A stretch of 25,567 nt of DNA from JARRNJ01 sp037385045 (GTDB taxonomy: Bacteria; Pseudomonadota; Gammaproteobacteria; JASBUN01): assembly GCA_037385045.1 (NCBI GenBank), contig JARRNJ010000049.1, positions 1 to 25,567 on the forward strand, written 5' to 3'. Position 1 is the first letter of the stretch; every line of letters starts with the position of its first letter. The position numbers were made by a program, and so were the translations under genes. The notes under the pieces were generated by a model, which was not told where the DNA came from, ran no database searches, and saw only the letters and a list, made by a program, of their open reading frames with translations. Positions 16,859 to 24,872 of this stretch are shown here, piece after piece.

Positions 16859-18202
16859 TCATTTCTTCTTCAGCTTCTTGAACTCGAACACGCTGCCGGA
16901 CTGGTAGCGCTTGAGCACGATCTTCACCAGCAGCGCCCGGTTGGCCTGGAATACGTTGCGCACCTGCGCGTGGCTCAGTTCGATATTGCCGATATCGCTG
17001 TCGGTGAAGGTGCGGTAGCCCACGTCATTGCCGTCACCAAACACCGGATGTGCGGTCAGGCTGATCTTGAGTTTTTCGTCCTTCTTGTCGAGCAGTCCAT
17101 ACAGCGCGTCGCAGTCTATCAGCATGCTGCGCATGGAGGAATCGTCGCCGTACGCATGGACGCTGACGATGACGTCTTCCTGTATCTGCCGGGTCACGCG
17201 GGCATTGCGGCTGGCCTTGGATTTTTCGTCCAGGTAGAGCTCGATGACGTAGTCGTCAACGGCATTGCCGAACTGGTCCTGGACCTTGAACACCGTGTGC
17301 TGGAAGCCGTGGTAGTTACGCCCGTCGTCCTCCCGCGCGGCCATGACCGCCGAGGTATGCGCGTCCATTTCCTGGCACCAGTCCGGGAAGCCCTTGTCGG
17401 TAACACGCAGGGCTGCGACGATGGCGGGCAAAGTGGCGTCGTTCTCGGGCCCGCCCTGCTTGGCGGCCACCGTGCTGTGATTTTCACCGTCCATCACGCC
17501 GAAGGCAGTCTGCCCCTTGCCGCCCTTGCTCTTGGTCACTGGAGCCAGGGGGTCGTCACTGAAATCGGCTTCCAGGTAGGCGCAATTCAGGTTCGCGGTG
17601 GACAGGCGCACCGTGCCGTCGGTGCCCGGTTTGTTCGCCAGTGCCGAGATGCCGCTGTAGCCGGTATTGCCCACCAGCACGGTGCACAGTATCCGTCCCG
17701 GTCCGTAGTACTGTTTGGTGGTGAAGCGGTCATCGAAGGCCAGGTCCCAGGAATACGGGCTGGCCAGTTCCAGGGCCTTCAATACATGCGTGCCGGTCTG
17801 GAAAGGCTTGTCCCGTTTCCAGCCCTTTGCCACACGGCCGATGAACGAGCGCCCCGTGTGCGCAAGGGGCGAGCCGAAATTGGCCGGCGCCAGCATCACC
17901 AGGCGCTTGATGGGTACCGCCTCCGGCGGCATCTGCGACAGCCAGTGGCGCACCACAAGCCCGCCGGTGCTGTGGACGATCACGTCGACGCTGCGCGCCT
18001 TCCAGCTGAGTGCGGGTTCGTTCTCCCAGGCCGTATTCAAGGCCGCGACGATGTCGTCCATGCGAACCTCGTCGTCCATGGAGATGTAGTTGCCCAGACG
18101 GACATGGGTGACCCGGTCGGCGACACCCTCCCTGACCAGCAGATTGCCGAGTCGCTCGAACGAAGTGGAGTCGTCACTCCAGCCATGAATAATGACGAGC
18201 AT
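16859..18202 (-). CDS. Alpha/beta-hydrolase (lipase-like) with C-terminal beta-rich domain
   Basis: A 447-residue protein starting at ATG 18202 behind a strong SD (AGGGAGG). It begins at once with the hydrolase fold: MLVIIHGWSDDSTSFERLGN contains the HG oxyanion motif. The nucleophile is Ser78 in VIVHSTGGLVVRHW, a variant of GxSxG whose first position is Val-His instead of Gly-His. The likely catalytic His is His242 in DGENHSTV. There is no signal peptide, so the enzyme is cytosolic or exported in another way. From about residue 290 a second region (HTVFKVQDQFGNAVDDYVIE, ISLTAHPVFGDGNDVGYRTF) looks like a beta-sandwich accessory domain, ending in a Lys-rich tail. The substrate is probably an ester or acylglycerol, by family inference. 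Confidence 0.82.
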   Translation of the reverse strand: MLVIIHGWSDDSTSFERLGNLLVREGVADRVTHVRLGNYISMDDEVRMDDIVAALNTAWENEPALSWKARSVDVIVHSTGGLVVRHWLSQMPPEAVPIKRLVMLAPANFGSPLAHTGRSFIGRVAKGWKRDKPFQTGTHVLKALELASPYSWDLAFDDRFTTKQYYGPGRILCTVLVGNTGYSGISALANKPGTDGTVRLSTANLNCAYLEADFSDDPLAPVTKSKGGKGQTAFGVMDGENHSTVAAKQGGPENDATLPAIVAALRVTDKGFPDWCQEMDAHTSAVMAAREDDGRNYHGFQHTVFKVQDQFGNAVDDYVIELYLDEKSKASRNARVTRQIQEDVIVSVHAYGDDSSMRSMLIDCDALYGLLDKKDEKLKISLTAHPVFGDGNDVGYRTFTDSDIGNIELSHAQVRNVFQANRALLVKIVLKRYQSGSVFEFKKLKKK

Positions 18203-18841
18203 CTGCCCCTCCCTAGGATTGTATTGTTGCGGCGGTGGGGGCGAACACCTGTCACCCCGCCACACGGGCCCTGCCGCCGCGCTGGTCGGCAGGCACGCCG
18301 ACCACCCTGCCGGCCTTGATTCCATCGCGCTTGGCGGCGGGATGCCCGCCCCGCTTCCTTGCTTTTTGCCCGAAAGCCGCGCACCGCCGGTTAGCCTGTT
18401 CGAATAGTAGGCACAACCAGCCGCTTTCTCAAGAAGACGCGCCGCGCTGCCGTGGCGGCACAGGAATGGGTGTCCAATTTCTTGGCTTCGCCGCCGTCCG
18501 CCCCGATTCGTCGAGCCCCTCGGCAAGGGTCAGGCACAAGCTGTCTGGTGAGAGGCAAGACTCGATGCGGCAGGCGTTCCACCCCATACCCTCGCGCGGC
18601 CGGCAAGTAATGTGCGTCGCTCATCCCGTTTCCGGGATATTGGGTGTAAACTCAAGTCGAATTCTGGCATGGTTATGCCAATACAAAACAATATACCGCA
18701 TACCACTTGATCAAGCGGGCAAGTGGTGTGCGGATGCCGGGGGTTGTAGGGAGCGGGAAGAGGCAGCCGGGGCCATACGGCTGGCCCGCTTGCACTTTCT
18801 GGACAGCCGGGTCCGGTTCATGCACGCGGAGGGGGCTCACT
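18203..18841. other. Gene-free region between hydrolase and alcohol dehydrogenase remnant
   Basis: About 640 bp with no supported gene. On the minus strand TACAAT (18223-18218) could be the -10 box of the hydrolase gene, though no good -35 was seen. Two hairpins lie upstream of the alcohol dehydrogenase remnant: TGGCAT/ATGCCA at 18665-18680, and the long one at 18696-18733 listed separately. Confidence 0.45.
18696..18733. promoter_or_regulatory. 13-bp hairpin upstream of the alcohol dehydrogenase remnant
   Basis: CCGCATACCACTT (18696-18708) and AAGTGGTGTGCGG (18721-18733) pair over 13 positions with one G-U pair and a 12-base loop. There is no U-tract, so it is more likely an operator or mRNA leader structure than a terminator. 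It lies about 110 bases before the remnant's start codon. Confidence 0.4.
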
Positions 18842-19272
18842 ATGAGTCTTGCTGGTGGACCAGAGTTGCGAAAATTTGTTGCGCCCGAACTTGTTCTCGG
18901 TGCCCGTTCCCCGGTTTTGGCGGGACGTTGCGCCAGGAATCTTGGGGCCAGAAAAGCGCTGGTGGCCACTGATCCCGGCGTGGTGCAGACCGGATGGGTG
19001 GGTCGCGTCATCGACTCCCTCAAGGCCGGGAGTGTTCCCTACGATCCAATCGGCCGGGTGGTGGGGCCGGCCATGGACAGTCTGAATCAGGAAACCCGGA
19101 AGAATGTACTGTTGCAACGCATGTCGGGCTTGCGCTCGGACGCGGGCATCAATATCGCGCTTGGGGGATCGGTATCACGCGCGCGGATATCCACCAGCTT
19201 GCCGTCAACGCATTCAACGATCCATGCATGACCACCAATCCCCGCAAAGCCGGCGTGCAGAAAATGCCTTGA
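18842..19272 (+). pseudogene. Iron-containing alcohol dehydrogenase, internally deleted and frameshifted
   Basis: ATG 18842 has a good SD (GGAGGGGG). The first about 60 residues (ELRKFVAPELVLGARSPVLA, ARNLGARKALVATDPGVVQ, GRVIDSLKAGSVPY) match the N-terminus of group III Fe-dependent alcohol dehydrogenases. The sequence then jumps directly to the C-terminal part of the same family (MDSLNQETRKNVLLQRMSGL, RSDAGINIALG). After a one-base shift in the G-run at 19161-19167 it continues with GITRADIHQLAVNAFNDPCM and TTNPR, the family's C-terminus. The NAD- and iron-binding middle (about 240 residues in a normal protein of about 385) is missing, so no active enzyme can be made. The stop at 19270-19272 abuts the ATG of the next gene. 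Confidence 0.8.
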
Positions 19273-22200
19273 ATGAAAAAGCGTCCTGACACCATTGATA
19301 CCCAACCGTTTGTGCCCGACAAGGTCGTCGAGCCGGGGGAGCGTTCGATCCGCAAGAGCGACTACCCGCAACTGCAAAAGCAGCTCGAAGAGATGGAAGC
19401 AATGCGCCGGGAACTGGCTGAAAGCCAGGAGCGCTACCGTTCACTGGTGGAAAACATCGACGACGTCATTTTCAGTCTTGACGTCGCAGGCGTGGTTACT
19501 TATGTCAGTCCAGTCATCGAGAGCCTGAGCGGATTTGGGGCGGAAGAGATGATCGGCAAGTCACTCGGGGAGTTCATCCATCCGGAAGACTCGTCAGCCG
19601 TCGAGGCCAATTTCCACCAGGTTCTGATGACCGGTGAACCGAATCCAATCGAGTATCGGCTGCGGTGCAAGGACGACGCCTTTCGCTATGTGCGCTCGTC
19701 GAGCCGACCGCTGCTGAAAAATGAGGAGGTGGTTGGCCTGACCGGCGTCATGAGCGACACCACCGGATTCAAGCAGGCCGAGCGGGAGCGCCAGCAATAT
19801 GCAGAGTTCCTCGCCAACATGGACCGGGTCAGCCGGGCCATGCAGCAAAAAACCGACCTTGATGAAATGATGAGCGCCGTGCTCGATGAGGTTCTGGATA
19901 TCCTTGCTTGCGACCGCGCAGCTCTCGTTTATCCTTGCGACCCTGAGTCGGCCGCGTGGATGGTGTGTATGGAGCGGACTCGGGCCGAGTATCCCGGGAT
20001 TCTCTCCCCGGATGTCGAAATTCCCACCGAGGCAGAGGCTGCCGCCGTGTTCCGCGCGGTGCTTGATAGCGGCAGCCCGGTCAAATTCGGCCCGGGAGCG
20101 AGCCACCCCCTCCCTGCCCACGCGGCCGAACAGTTCGATATTCGATCTCAGGTAGCCATGTCCATTCACCCTAAACGGGGCAAACCGTGGATGTTCGTTC
20201 TTCATCAGTGTTCATATCCGCGGGTCTGGACGGATGAGGAGATATGGCTGCTTCAGGAGATCGGCCGCCGAATGGCGGACGGCCTGACCAGCCTGCTTGT
20301 CATGCGCGAGTTGCGCGAGAGCGAGCGGAAATACCGCCGTTTTGTTGAAACTTCGAATGAAGGCGTTTGCGCGCTGGACAGCAACGGCACGATCACATTC
20401 GCCAATGACAGAACATTTGAGATGTTCGGCTATCCTCCGGACGAGATGGTCGGGAAGCCTTTGACCGATTTCATATTCGACTCGAATATTGTTGATCAAA
20501 AGCAACATATGGCGGTGCGTCGCCGTGGGACGGCGGAACATTATGAGCAACGCTTCCGCCGCAAGGATGGTAGCGAACTGTGGCTCTTGATCTCGGCAAG
20601 CGCCATCCAGGATGAGGAAGGGAATTTCCGGGGTTCTTTCGCCATGTTCAGCGACATCACCGAACGCAAGCAGGCCGAGGAGAAGGTGCTCCAGTCAGAG
20701 CAGAGACTGCGACTGCACACTGAACTGTCCCCCCTGGGATTTTTGGAATGGGATGAAAATTTCTGCGCGACTGAATGGAATGCCGCCTGCGAAAGGATTT
20801 TCGGCTACACCCGGAAAGAGGCCCTTGGCCGGCATGTGAAGGATCTGATAGTGCCCGCCACGGCTCAGGGGGCGGTTGACGAAGTTTTTCAAAACCTGAT
20901 GCACCAGGCGGGCGGTCAACACAGCATCAACGAGAATCTCACCAAGGATGGTCGCATCGTCATCGTCGAGTGGTTCAATACAACTTTAATAAGCAAGGAC
21001 GGCAAGGCTATTGGCGTTGCCTCAATCTGTAGAGATATCACCGAACGCAAACGTTCCGAACGGGAACTCCTCGCCAGCGAACAGCTGTTCAGGGCGCTTG
21101 TAGAAAATTCCCCCGATTACATCGCCCGCTACGACCGGGACTACCGCCGCACCTATGTCAATCCGTCCATACAGGAGCTCTTCGCTGCCGAGCCGGACAA
21201 CGTGCTCGGCCAGACACCGGCGGACCGGTCGCCGATGAAAACGCCGCAAGTCTACATTGAGCACCTGAAGAAGGTGTTCGAGACAGGCAAGGAATGCACG
21301 CTGGAATCCCCGTTTCGCACGGCCCGGGGTGAAATGCACTGGGGGCATATTCGTTTTACGCCCGAATTCGATGCCGACGGAAATGTGGCTTCTGTGCTGA
21401 GCATTGGGCGCGACGTCCACGAAATCAAGGATAGCGAGCAACGCCTTCGCCGTTTCATTGCTACTCTGCCCGCCTTCTTTTTCACCTTTCGGCGCACAGG
21501 AGACGGCCGCTACTGCTTCCCCTACGCCAGTCCCGGCATCAAGACAATCTATGGCCTTGATCCCGAAGATGTGAAAGACGATATGACGCCGCTGCACATG
21601 CTTGCCCATCCAGACGATCGCCCTCACATTGAAGCCGCTATCGCCCAGGCGCTCGAAAAGCTGGAACCGTTCAATGTGGAATTCCGTGTTTGCCGTCCGG
21701 ACATGCCGGAACGGTGGATCGAGGCGCGTTCGATAGCCCATGAGGAAACGGACGGCAGCATGCTCTGGTATGGAATCATGCTCGACATCACCAACCGCAA
21801 ACAGGCGGAACAGGAACTCACACGCAGCGAGGAGAAGTTCTCGAGGGCCTTTTATGCCTCCCCCAATCTCATGGCCATTACCAATCCGGAAGATGGCCGC
21901 ATCATCGAAATCAATGAAGCATTCTGCCGCCTCTTCGGTTACGAACGGGAGGAATGTATCGGCCGCAATACGGTGGAGCTGCAGATGTGGGTCGACCCCG
22001 AACAGAGAGCGGCGGCAGCAAGGCAACTGGACAAGAAGGGGGCCGCCCTGTACATGCCTGTCGACTTGCGGACGAAATCGGGAGAGATTCGTTCGGTAAT
22101 AGATTCGATGGTGTTTATTAACCTCGACAATCAGAAGCGCCTGTTAAGCGTGGCGACGGACGTCACTGAGCGCAAGCAGGCCGAGGAAAGACTACAGGAA

Positions 22201-22773
22201 AGCCTGGTAGAGACCATACGCGCGATCGCGCTTATGGTCGAAAAGCGCGACCCCTATACCGCCGGTCACCAGATTCGTGTTGCGCGGCTGTGCACGGCCA
22301 TCGGCGGCGAGCTCGGTTTGGATGCGGCGCGCATGGAGGGCTTGCGTCTCGGGTCGATGATCCATGACATCGGCAAAATCTATGTGCCGGCTGAAATCCT
22401 GAACCGGCCGGGGACGCTGCAGGCACCGGAGCTTGGCATGATCAGGGGGCATCCGCAGGTGGGATACGAGATTCTCAAAGGTATCGCTTTTCCATGGCCG
22501 GTCGCGGAAATGATCCTGCAGCATCACGAGCGGCTGGACGGGTCGGGTTATCCGCAGGGATTGAAGGGCGCGGACATCCTGCTCGAGTCCAGGATCATTG
22601 CAGTTGCCGACGTCGTCGAAGCCATGTCGTCGCATCGGCCGTATCGTCCCGCACTCGGAATTGATGCGGCGCTGTTGGAGATCAAGTCACACCGTGGTAC
22701 GCAATACGATCCGGCGGTGGTGGATGCCTGCCTGCATTTGTTCGGCGACGGCCATTTCACCTTTGAAGAATGA
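19273..22773 (+). CDS. Multi-PAS/GAF HD-GYP cyclic-di-GMP phosphodiesterase
   Basis: A 1166-residue soluble protein without transmembrane segments. The domain order is a short coiled coil (30-52), PAS1 (about 55-170), GAF-like (about 176-345), PAS2 (352-470), PAS3 (476-600), PAS4 (602-720), PAS5 (722-850), PAS6 (852-975), then HD-GYP (about 975-1160). PAS ends carry the usual DITERKQAE linkers. The HD-GYP residues are intact: His999, His1031-Asp1032 (MIHDIGKI), His1060, His1084-His1085 and GYP at 1092-1094 (HHERLDGSGYP). Such domains hydrolyse c-di-GMP, usually with a di- or tri-iron/metal centre. There is no GGDEF or receiver domain. ATG 19273 directly follows the stop of the alcohol dehydrogenase remnant and lacks a strong SD, so it may have been translationally coupled to the former dehydrogenase gene. 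Confidence 0.93.
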   Translation: MKKRPDTIDTQPFVPDKVVEPGERSIRKSDYPQLQKQLEEMEAMRRELAESQERYRSLVENIDDVIFSLDVAGVVTYVSPVIESLSGFGAEEMIGKSLGEFIHPEDSSAVEANFHQVLMTGEPNPIEYRLRCKDDAFRYVRSSSRPLLKNEEVVGLTGVMSDTTGFKQAERERQQYAEFLANMDRVSRAMQQKTDLDEMMSAVLDEVLDILACDRAALVYPCDPESAAWMVCMERTRAEYPGILSPDVEIPTEAEAAAVFRAVLDSGSPVKFGPGASHPLPAHAAEQFDIRSQVAMSIHPKRGKPWMFVLHQCSYPRVWTDEEIWLLQEIGRRMADGLTSLLVMRELRESERKYRRFVETSNEGVCALDSNGTITFANDRTFEMFGYPPDEMVGKPLTDFIFDSNIVDQKQHMAVRRRGTAEHYEQRFRRKDGSELWLLISASAIQDEEGNFRGSFAMFSDITERKQAEEKVLQSEQRLRLHTELSPLGFLEWDENFCATEWNAACERIFGYTRKEALGRHVKDLIVPATAQGAVDEVFQNLMHQAGGQHSINENLTKDGRIVIVEWFNTTLISKDGKAIGVASICRDITERKRSERELLASEQLFRALVENSPDYIARYDRDYRRTYVNPSIQELFAAEPDNVLGQTPADRSPMKTPQVYIEHLKKVFETGKECTLESPFRTARGEMHWGHIRFTPEFDADGNVASVLSIGRDVHEIKDSEQRLRRFIATLPAFFFTFRRTGDGRYCFPYASPGIKTIYGLDPEDVKDDMTPLHMLAHPDDRPHIEAAIAQALEKLEPFNVEFRVCRPDMPERWIEARSIAHEETDGSMLWYGIMLDITNRKQAEQELTRSEEKFSRAFYASPNLMAITNPEDGRIIEINEAFCRLFGYEREECIGRNTVELQMWVDPEQRAAAARQLDKKGAALYMPVDLRTKSGEIRSVIDSMVFINLDNQKRLLSVATDVTERKQAEERLQESLVETIRAIALMVEKRDPYTAGHQIRVARLCTAIGGELGLDAARMEGLRLGSMIHDIGKIYVPAEILNRPGTLQAPELGMIRGHPQVGYEILKGIAFPWPVAEMILQHHERLDGSGYPQGLKGADILLESRIIAVADVVEAMSSHRPYRPALGIDAALLEIKSHRGTQYDPAVVDACLHLFGDGHFTFEE

Positions 22774-22838
22774 AACTGCTCATTTGAGTGCCATTTGGGA
22801 TCAGGGAAAACAATTCCTGCCCGGCATCCTACATAAAC

Positions 22839-22899
22839 GGGTCAGTACCCTTTTCGAAAAAGCTCATCGTTCTGCCCATCCCGAAAAGGGTACTGCCCC
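22839..22899. repeat. Inverted pair of family A REP-like repeats (BIME-like)
   Basis: CAGTACCCTTTTCG (22843-22856) and CGAAAAGGGTACTG (22882-22895) are perfect 14-bp inverted arms, extended outward by GGG/CCC after one mismatch. Each arm carries a copy of the repeat seen singly at 1974-1995 (AAAGGGTATTGACCCC). It lies between the convergent HD-GYP and cupin genes and could form a strong hairpin in either transcript; the T/A-rich inner arms give it possible terminator activity. Confidence 0.75.
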
Positions 22900-22901
22900 C
22901 T

Positions 22902-23330
22902 TCATTGTTGAGTCACGGCCGGAACCAATCCGTATCGAGCCATGACTGCCGCGAGCTTCACACGATCAGGCGGACCGCCCGCGCCGGCCAGGCTACCCAC
23001 ATCGCGGAAGAACTGCGCACCGATATCCGGTGTCAACATCACCAGCGCACGGGCCGTCTCGGCGCCGGGATTGCTGAACTGGTGTACCGAACCGCGGGGC
23101 GTCGACATCCATTCACCGGGCTTCAGGTCACGGGTGTCGTTATCGACGGTATATCTGAGCACGCCCTCCAGCATGTAAATGCACTCCTCGTTATTGGAAT
23201 GGCTGTGAGGCGGGGGCACAGGAGCACCGGCCGGCACCGTCATTTCGAACAACCCCAGTCCGCCCGTTTTTGCCCCATCCACCAGGTAGCGAATTTCCAT
23301 TTTTCCGATTTTGATGACCTGTTGATTCAC
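22902..23330 (-). CDS. Small cupin-domain protein
   Basis: A 142-residue protein. GTG 23330 is chosen because GAGGAGG lies about 5 bases upstream; the longer frame reads through the divergent LysR gene in a nonsense frame. Cupin motif 1 is PPPHSHSNNEE (His42, His44, Glu48/49) with ECIYMLEGVLRYTV, and motif 2 is PGEWMSTPRGSVHQF (His83). These are the ligands for one metal ion in a single beta-barrel. Related small cupins act as dioxygenases, isomerases or binding proteins; the substrate is unknown. It is divergently transcribed from a LysR regulator across about 100 bp, a common sign that the regulator controls it. Confidence 0.85.
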   Translation of the reverse strand: MNQQVIKIGKMEIRYLVDGAKTGGLGLFEMTVPAGAPVPPPHSHSNNEECIYMLEGVLRYTVDNDTRDLKPGEWMSTPRGSVHQFSNPGAETARALVMLTPDIGAQFFRDVGSLAGAGGPPDRVKLAAVMARYGLVPAVTQQ

Positions 23331-23371
23331 GGCGGCCTCCTCGGCTCCATTGCCACCACTGATAAGGTAGT

Positions 23372-23418
23372 TTGTTGCGAACAAGTGATAAATAGTGTTA
23401 ACTGCAACCAATTGTTGC
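23372..23418. promoter_or_regulatory. Palindromes in the cupin/LysR divergent promoter region
   Basis: Two short palindromes lie in the 101-bp intergenic region: TTGTT-GCG-AACAA (23372-23384) and GCAAC-CAATT-GTTGC (23404-23418). Spaced dyads with T...A ends are what LysR-type regulators bind. These are candidate operators only; no consensus can be assigned. Confidence 0.45.
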
Positions 23419-23431
23419 GGGATTGTGAATA

Positions 23432-24346
23432 ATGAAAGATCGGCTGAATGGCATGCGCGTGTTCGCCCAGGTGGTGGAAGCGAAGAGCTTCTCCGCCGCC
23501 GCGGACGAACTCGGCATGTCGAAGTCGCTGGTGAGCCGGCACGTGAGCGCGCTGGAAGCGTCGCTGTCGGTGAAACTGCTGCACCGCTCAACCCGCAAGC
23601 TCAGCCTGACCGAGGCCGGCGCCGTGTTTTACGAGCATTGCGCCCGGGTCGTGCAGGAAGCGGCGCTGGCCGAGCAGCATCTGAGCCGGATACAAGCCGA
23701 GCCCGCTGGCCTGGTGAGAGTGACGGCCGTCCCGGCGTTCGCGACGCGGTATGTCTTGCCGGCCCTGACCGAGTTCCATCAGCGGTATCCGAAAATTCAC
23801 GTCAAGCTCTTCTGCAGCAACCGCCCGGTCGACCTCGGCGATGAGGGCTTCGACCTGGGGATCCGCGTGTCCTTTAGTCCGGACCCGAATCTGGTCGCGC
23901 GCAAACTCGCCGCCAACCGCTCTGTGCTATGCGCCACGCCCGCCTACCTCGAGCGCCGCGGGACACCGCGCCGGCCCGAGGACCTACGCAAGCATGACTG
24001 CGTGCTTTTCCCGCCGCTGGCGCCCAAAGGGGTATGGACGCTGCGGCGCGACGAGCGGAAGATTTCCGTGCCCGTCAGCGGTGTGTTTGAAACCGACGAA
24101 ATGGACGCCGTGCGCGCGGCGGTTGCTGGCGGTCTGGGCATTGGCATCCTGCCAATGTACATGGCCGGAGAAGCGGTGCGGCGGGGTGAACTGGTAGCCC
24201 TGTTGCACAAGTATCAGGTCGTGCCGGAGAGCGCCGTCTACCTGGTCTATTTACCCAACCGCACGCTCGCATTGCGCCTGCGCGTGCTGATCGATTTTCT
24301 GGTGGAACGATTCGGGCCAACGCCTCCGTGGGAGGTGGGTTGGTGA
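23432..24346 (+). CDS. LysR-family transcriptional regulator
   Basis: A 304-residue protein of normal family length. Residues 1-60 are the winged helix-turn-helix (MRVFAQVVEAKSFSAAADEL, GMSKSLVSRHVSALE, LLHRSTRKLSLTEAG), and residues about 90-295 are the periplasmic-binding-like effector domain (GLVRVTAVPAFATRYVLPAL, FDLGIRVSFSPD, AVAGGLGIGILPMYMA). The pattern fits the subgroup related to AaeR/DsdC-like 'CrgA-type' regulators that often control small oxidoreductase or cupin genes. ATG 23432 is used; the SD is weak, and an in-frame ATG seven codons later is a possible alternative. It probably regulates the divergent cupin gene and itself. Confidence 0.93.
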   Translation: MKDRLNGMRVFAQVVEAKSFSAAADELGMSKSLVSRHVSALEASLSVKLLHRSTRKLSLTEAGAVFYEHCARVVQEAALAEQHLSRIQAEPAGLVRVTAVPAFATRYVLPALTEFHQRYPKIHVKLFCSNRPVDLGDEGFDLGIRVSFSPDPNLVARKLAANRSVLCATPAYLERRGTPRRPEDLRKHDCVLFPPLAPKGVWTLRRDERKISVPVSGVFETDEMDAVRAAVAGGLGIGILPMYMAGEAVRRGELVALLHKYQVVPESAVYLVYLPNRTLALRLRVLIDFLVERFGPTPPWEVGW

Positions 24347-24352
24347 GCAGAT

Positions 24353-24375
24353 AAAGGGCGCTGACCCCTTTTTCC
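24353..24375. repeat. REP-like palindrome, family A (single copy)
   Basis: AAAGGG-CGCTGA-CCCCTTTTT, the same core as at 1974-1995. It starts 7 bases after the LysR stop codon and ends just before the TetR remnant, so it marks the break between intact and decayed sequence. With its T-run it could also act as a weak terminator for the LysR gene. Confidence 0.65.
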
Positions 24376-24402
24376 GTTTCCTATGCCCGGGTATTTCACA
24401 AG

Positions 24403-24589
24403 ATGACGAAACTGATCAACAAACACCTGGGGCAGAAAGACAGGCATGACGGCAGGGAAACCGCCCTGGCACTGACGGCACTGATGATCGGGGGGCGTGG
24501 CGATCGGCCGGGCCTTGAATGACCCGGCGGTGGTGGAGGAACTATTGGAAAGCTGCCGCTGCGCTGCAAAGGGATTAGTCGGCGAATAG
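24403..24589 (+). pseudogene. C-terminal remnant of a TetR-family regulator, frameshifted
   Basis: From about 24403 the frame reads MTKLINKHLGQKDRHDGRET and ALALTALMIGG. After a one-base shift in the six-G run at 24490-24495 it continues VAIGRALNDPAVVEELLESC, then RCAAKGLVGE and a TAG at 24587-24589. This matches the last helices of TetR-type ligand-binding domains (ALALTALMIGG.AIGRALNDP). The N-terminal DNA-binding domain is absent; a family A repeat lies where it should continue upstream. It cannot encode a functional repressor. Confidence 0.65.
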
Positions 24590-24609
24590 ATATTTGGCGG
24601 TCAGAGTAA

Positions 24610-24642
24610 GAATTCCAAATAAGTATACTGTCCCCGGAATTC
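24610..24642. repeat. Hairpin with GAATTCC arms and CTGTCCCCGG core
   Basis: GAATTCC (24610-24616) and GGAATTC (24636-24642) are perfect inverted arms, and between them lies AAGTATACTGTCCCC. The CTGTCCCCGGAATT segment resembles the end of the family B repeat (CCGTGGTCTGTCCC), so this may be a divergent member of that family. Confidence 0.5.
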
Positions 24643-24712
24643 CCAGCAATCCTTTGCGATGGCGAAATCTCGGAGCAGGCTCTTGAGTCCAACGAGTTAG
24701 CGTCACGGATTT

Positions 24713-24736
24713 CAAGGACTCTGACCCCTTGATTTG
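24713..24736. repeat. REP-like palindrome, family A (single copy)
   Basis: CAAGG-ACTCTGA-CCCCTTG, a further variant of the AAGGG..TGACCCCTT family; its arms CAAGG/CCTTG pair. It lies about 135 bases before the small helical-protein gene. Confidence 0.6.
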
Positions 24737-24748
24737 CTAATTTAAAAG

Positions 24749-24760
24749 CCGTGGTCTGTC
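24749..24760 (+). repeat. Single half-copy of the family B repeat
   Basis: CCGTGGTCTGTC is identical over 12 bases to the right arm of the inverted pair at 15363-15424. It lies 12 bases from a family A element, so members of both families are next to each other here. Confidence 0.45.
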
Positions 24761-24872
24761 GCCTGTTATTTTCATATCCATTACAGTCTGGTTATTCTCC
24801 CGTTCCAGAGGAACCATTGGTGACCGATCATGTCCATTAGGCTTTCTCATTAAAATCCGGAGGACAGTTCTA

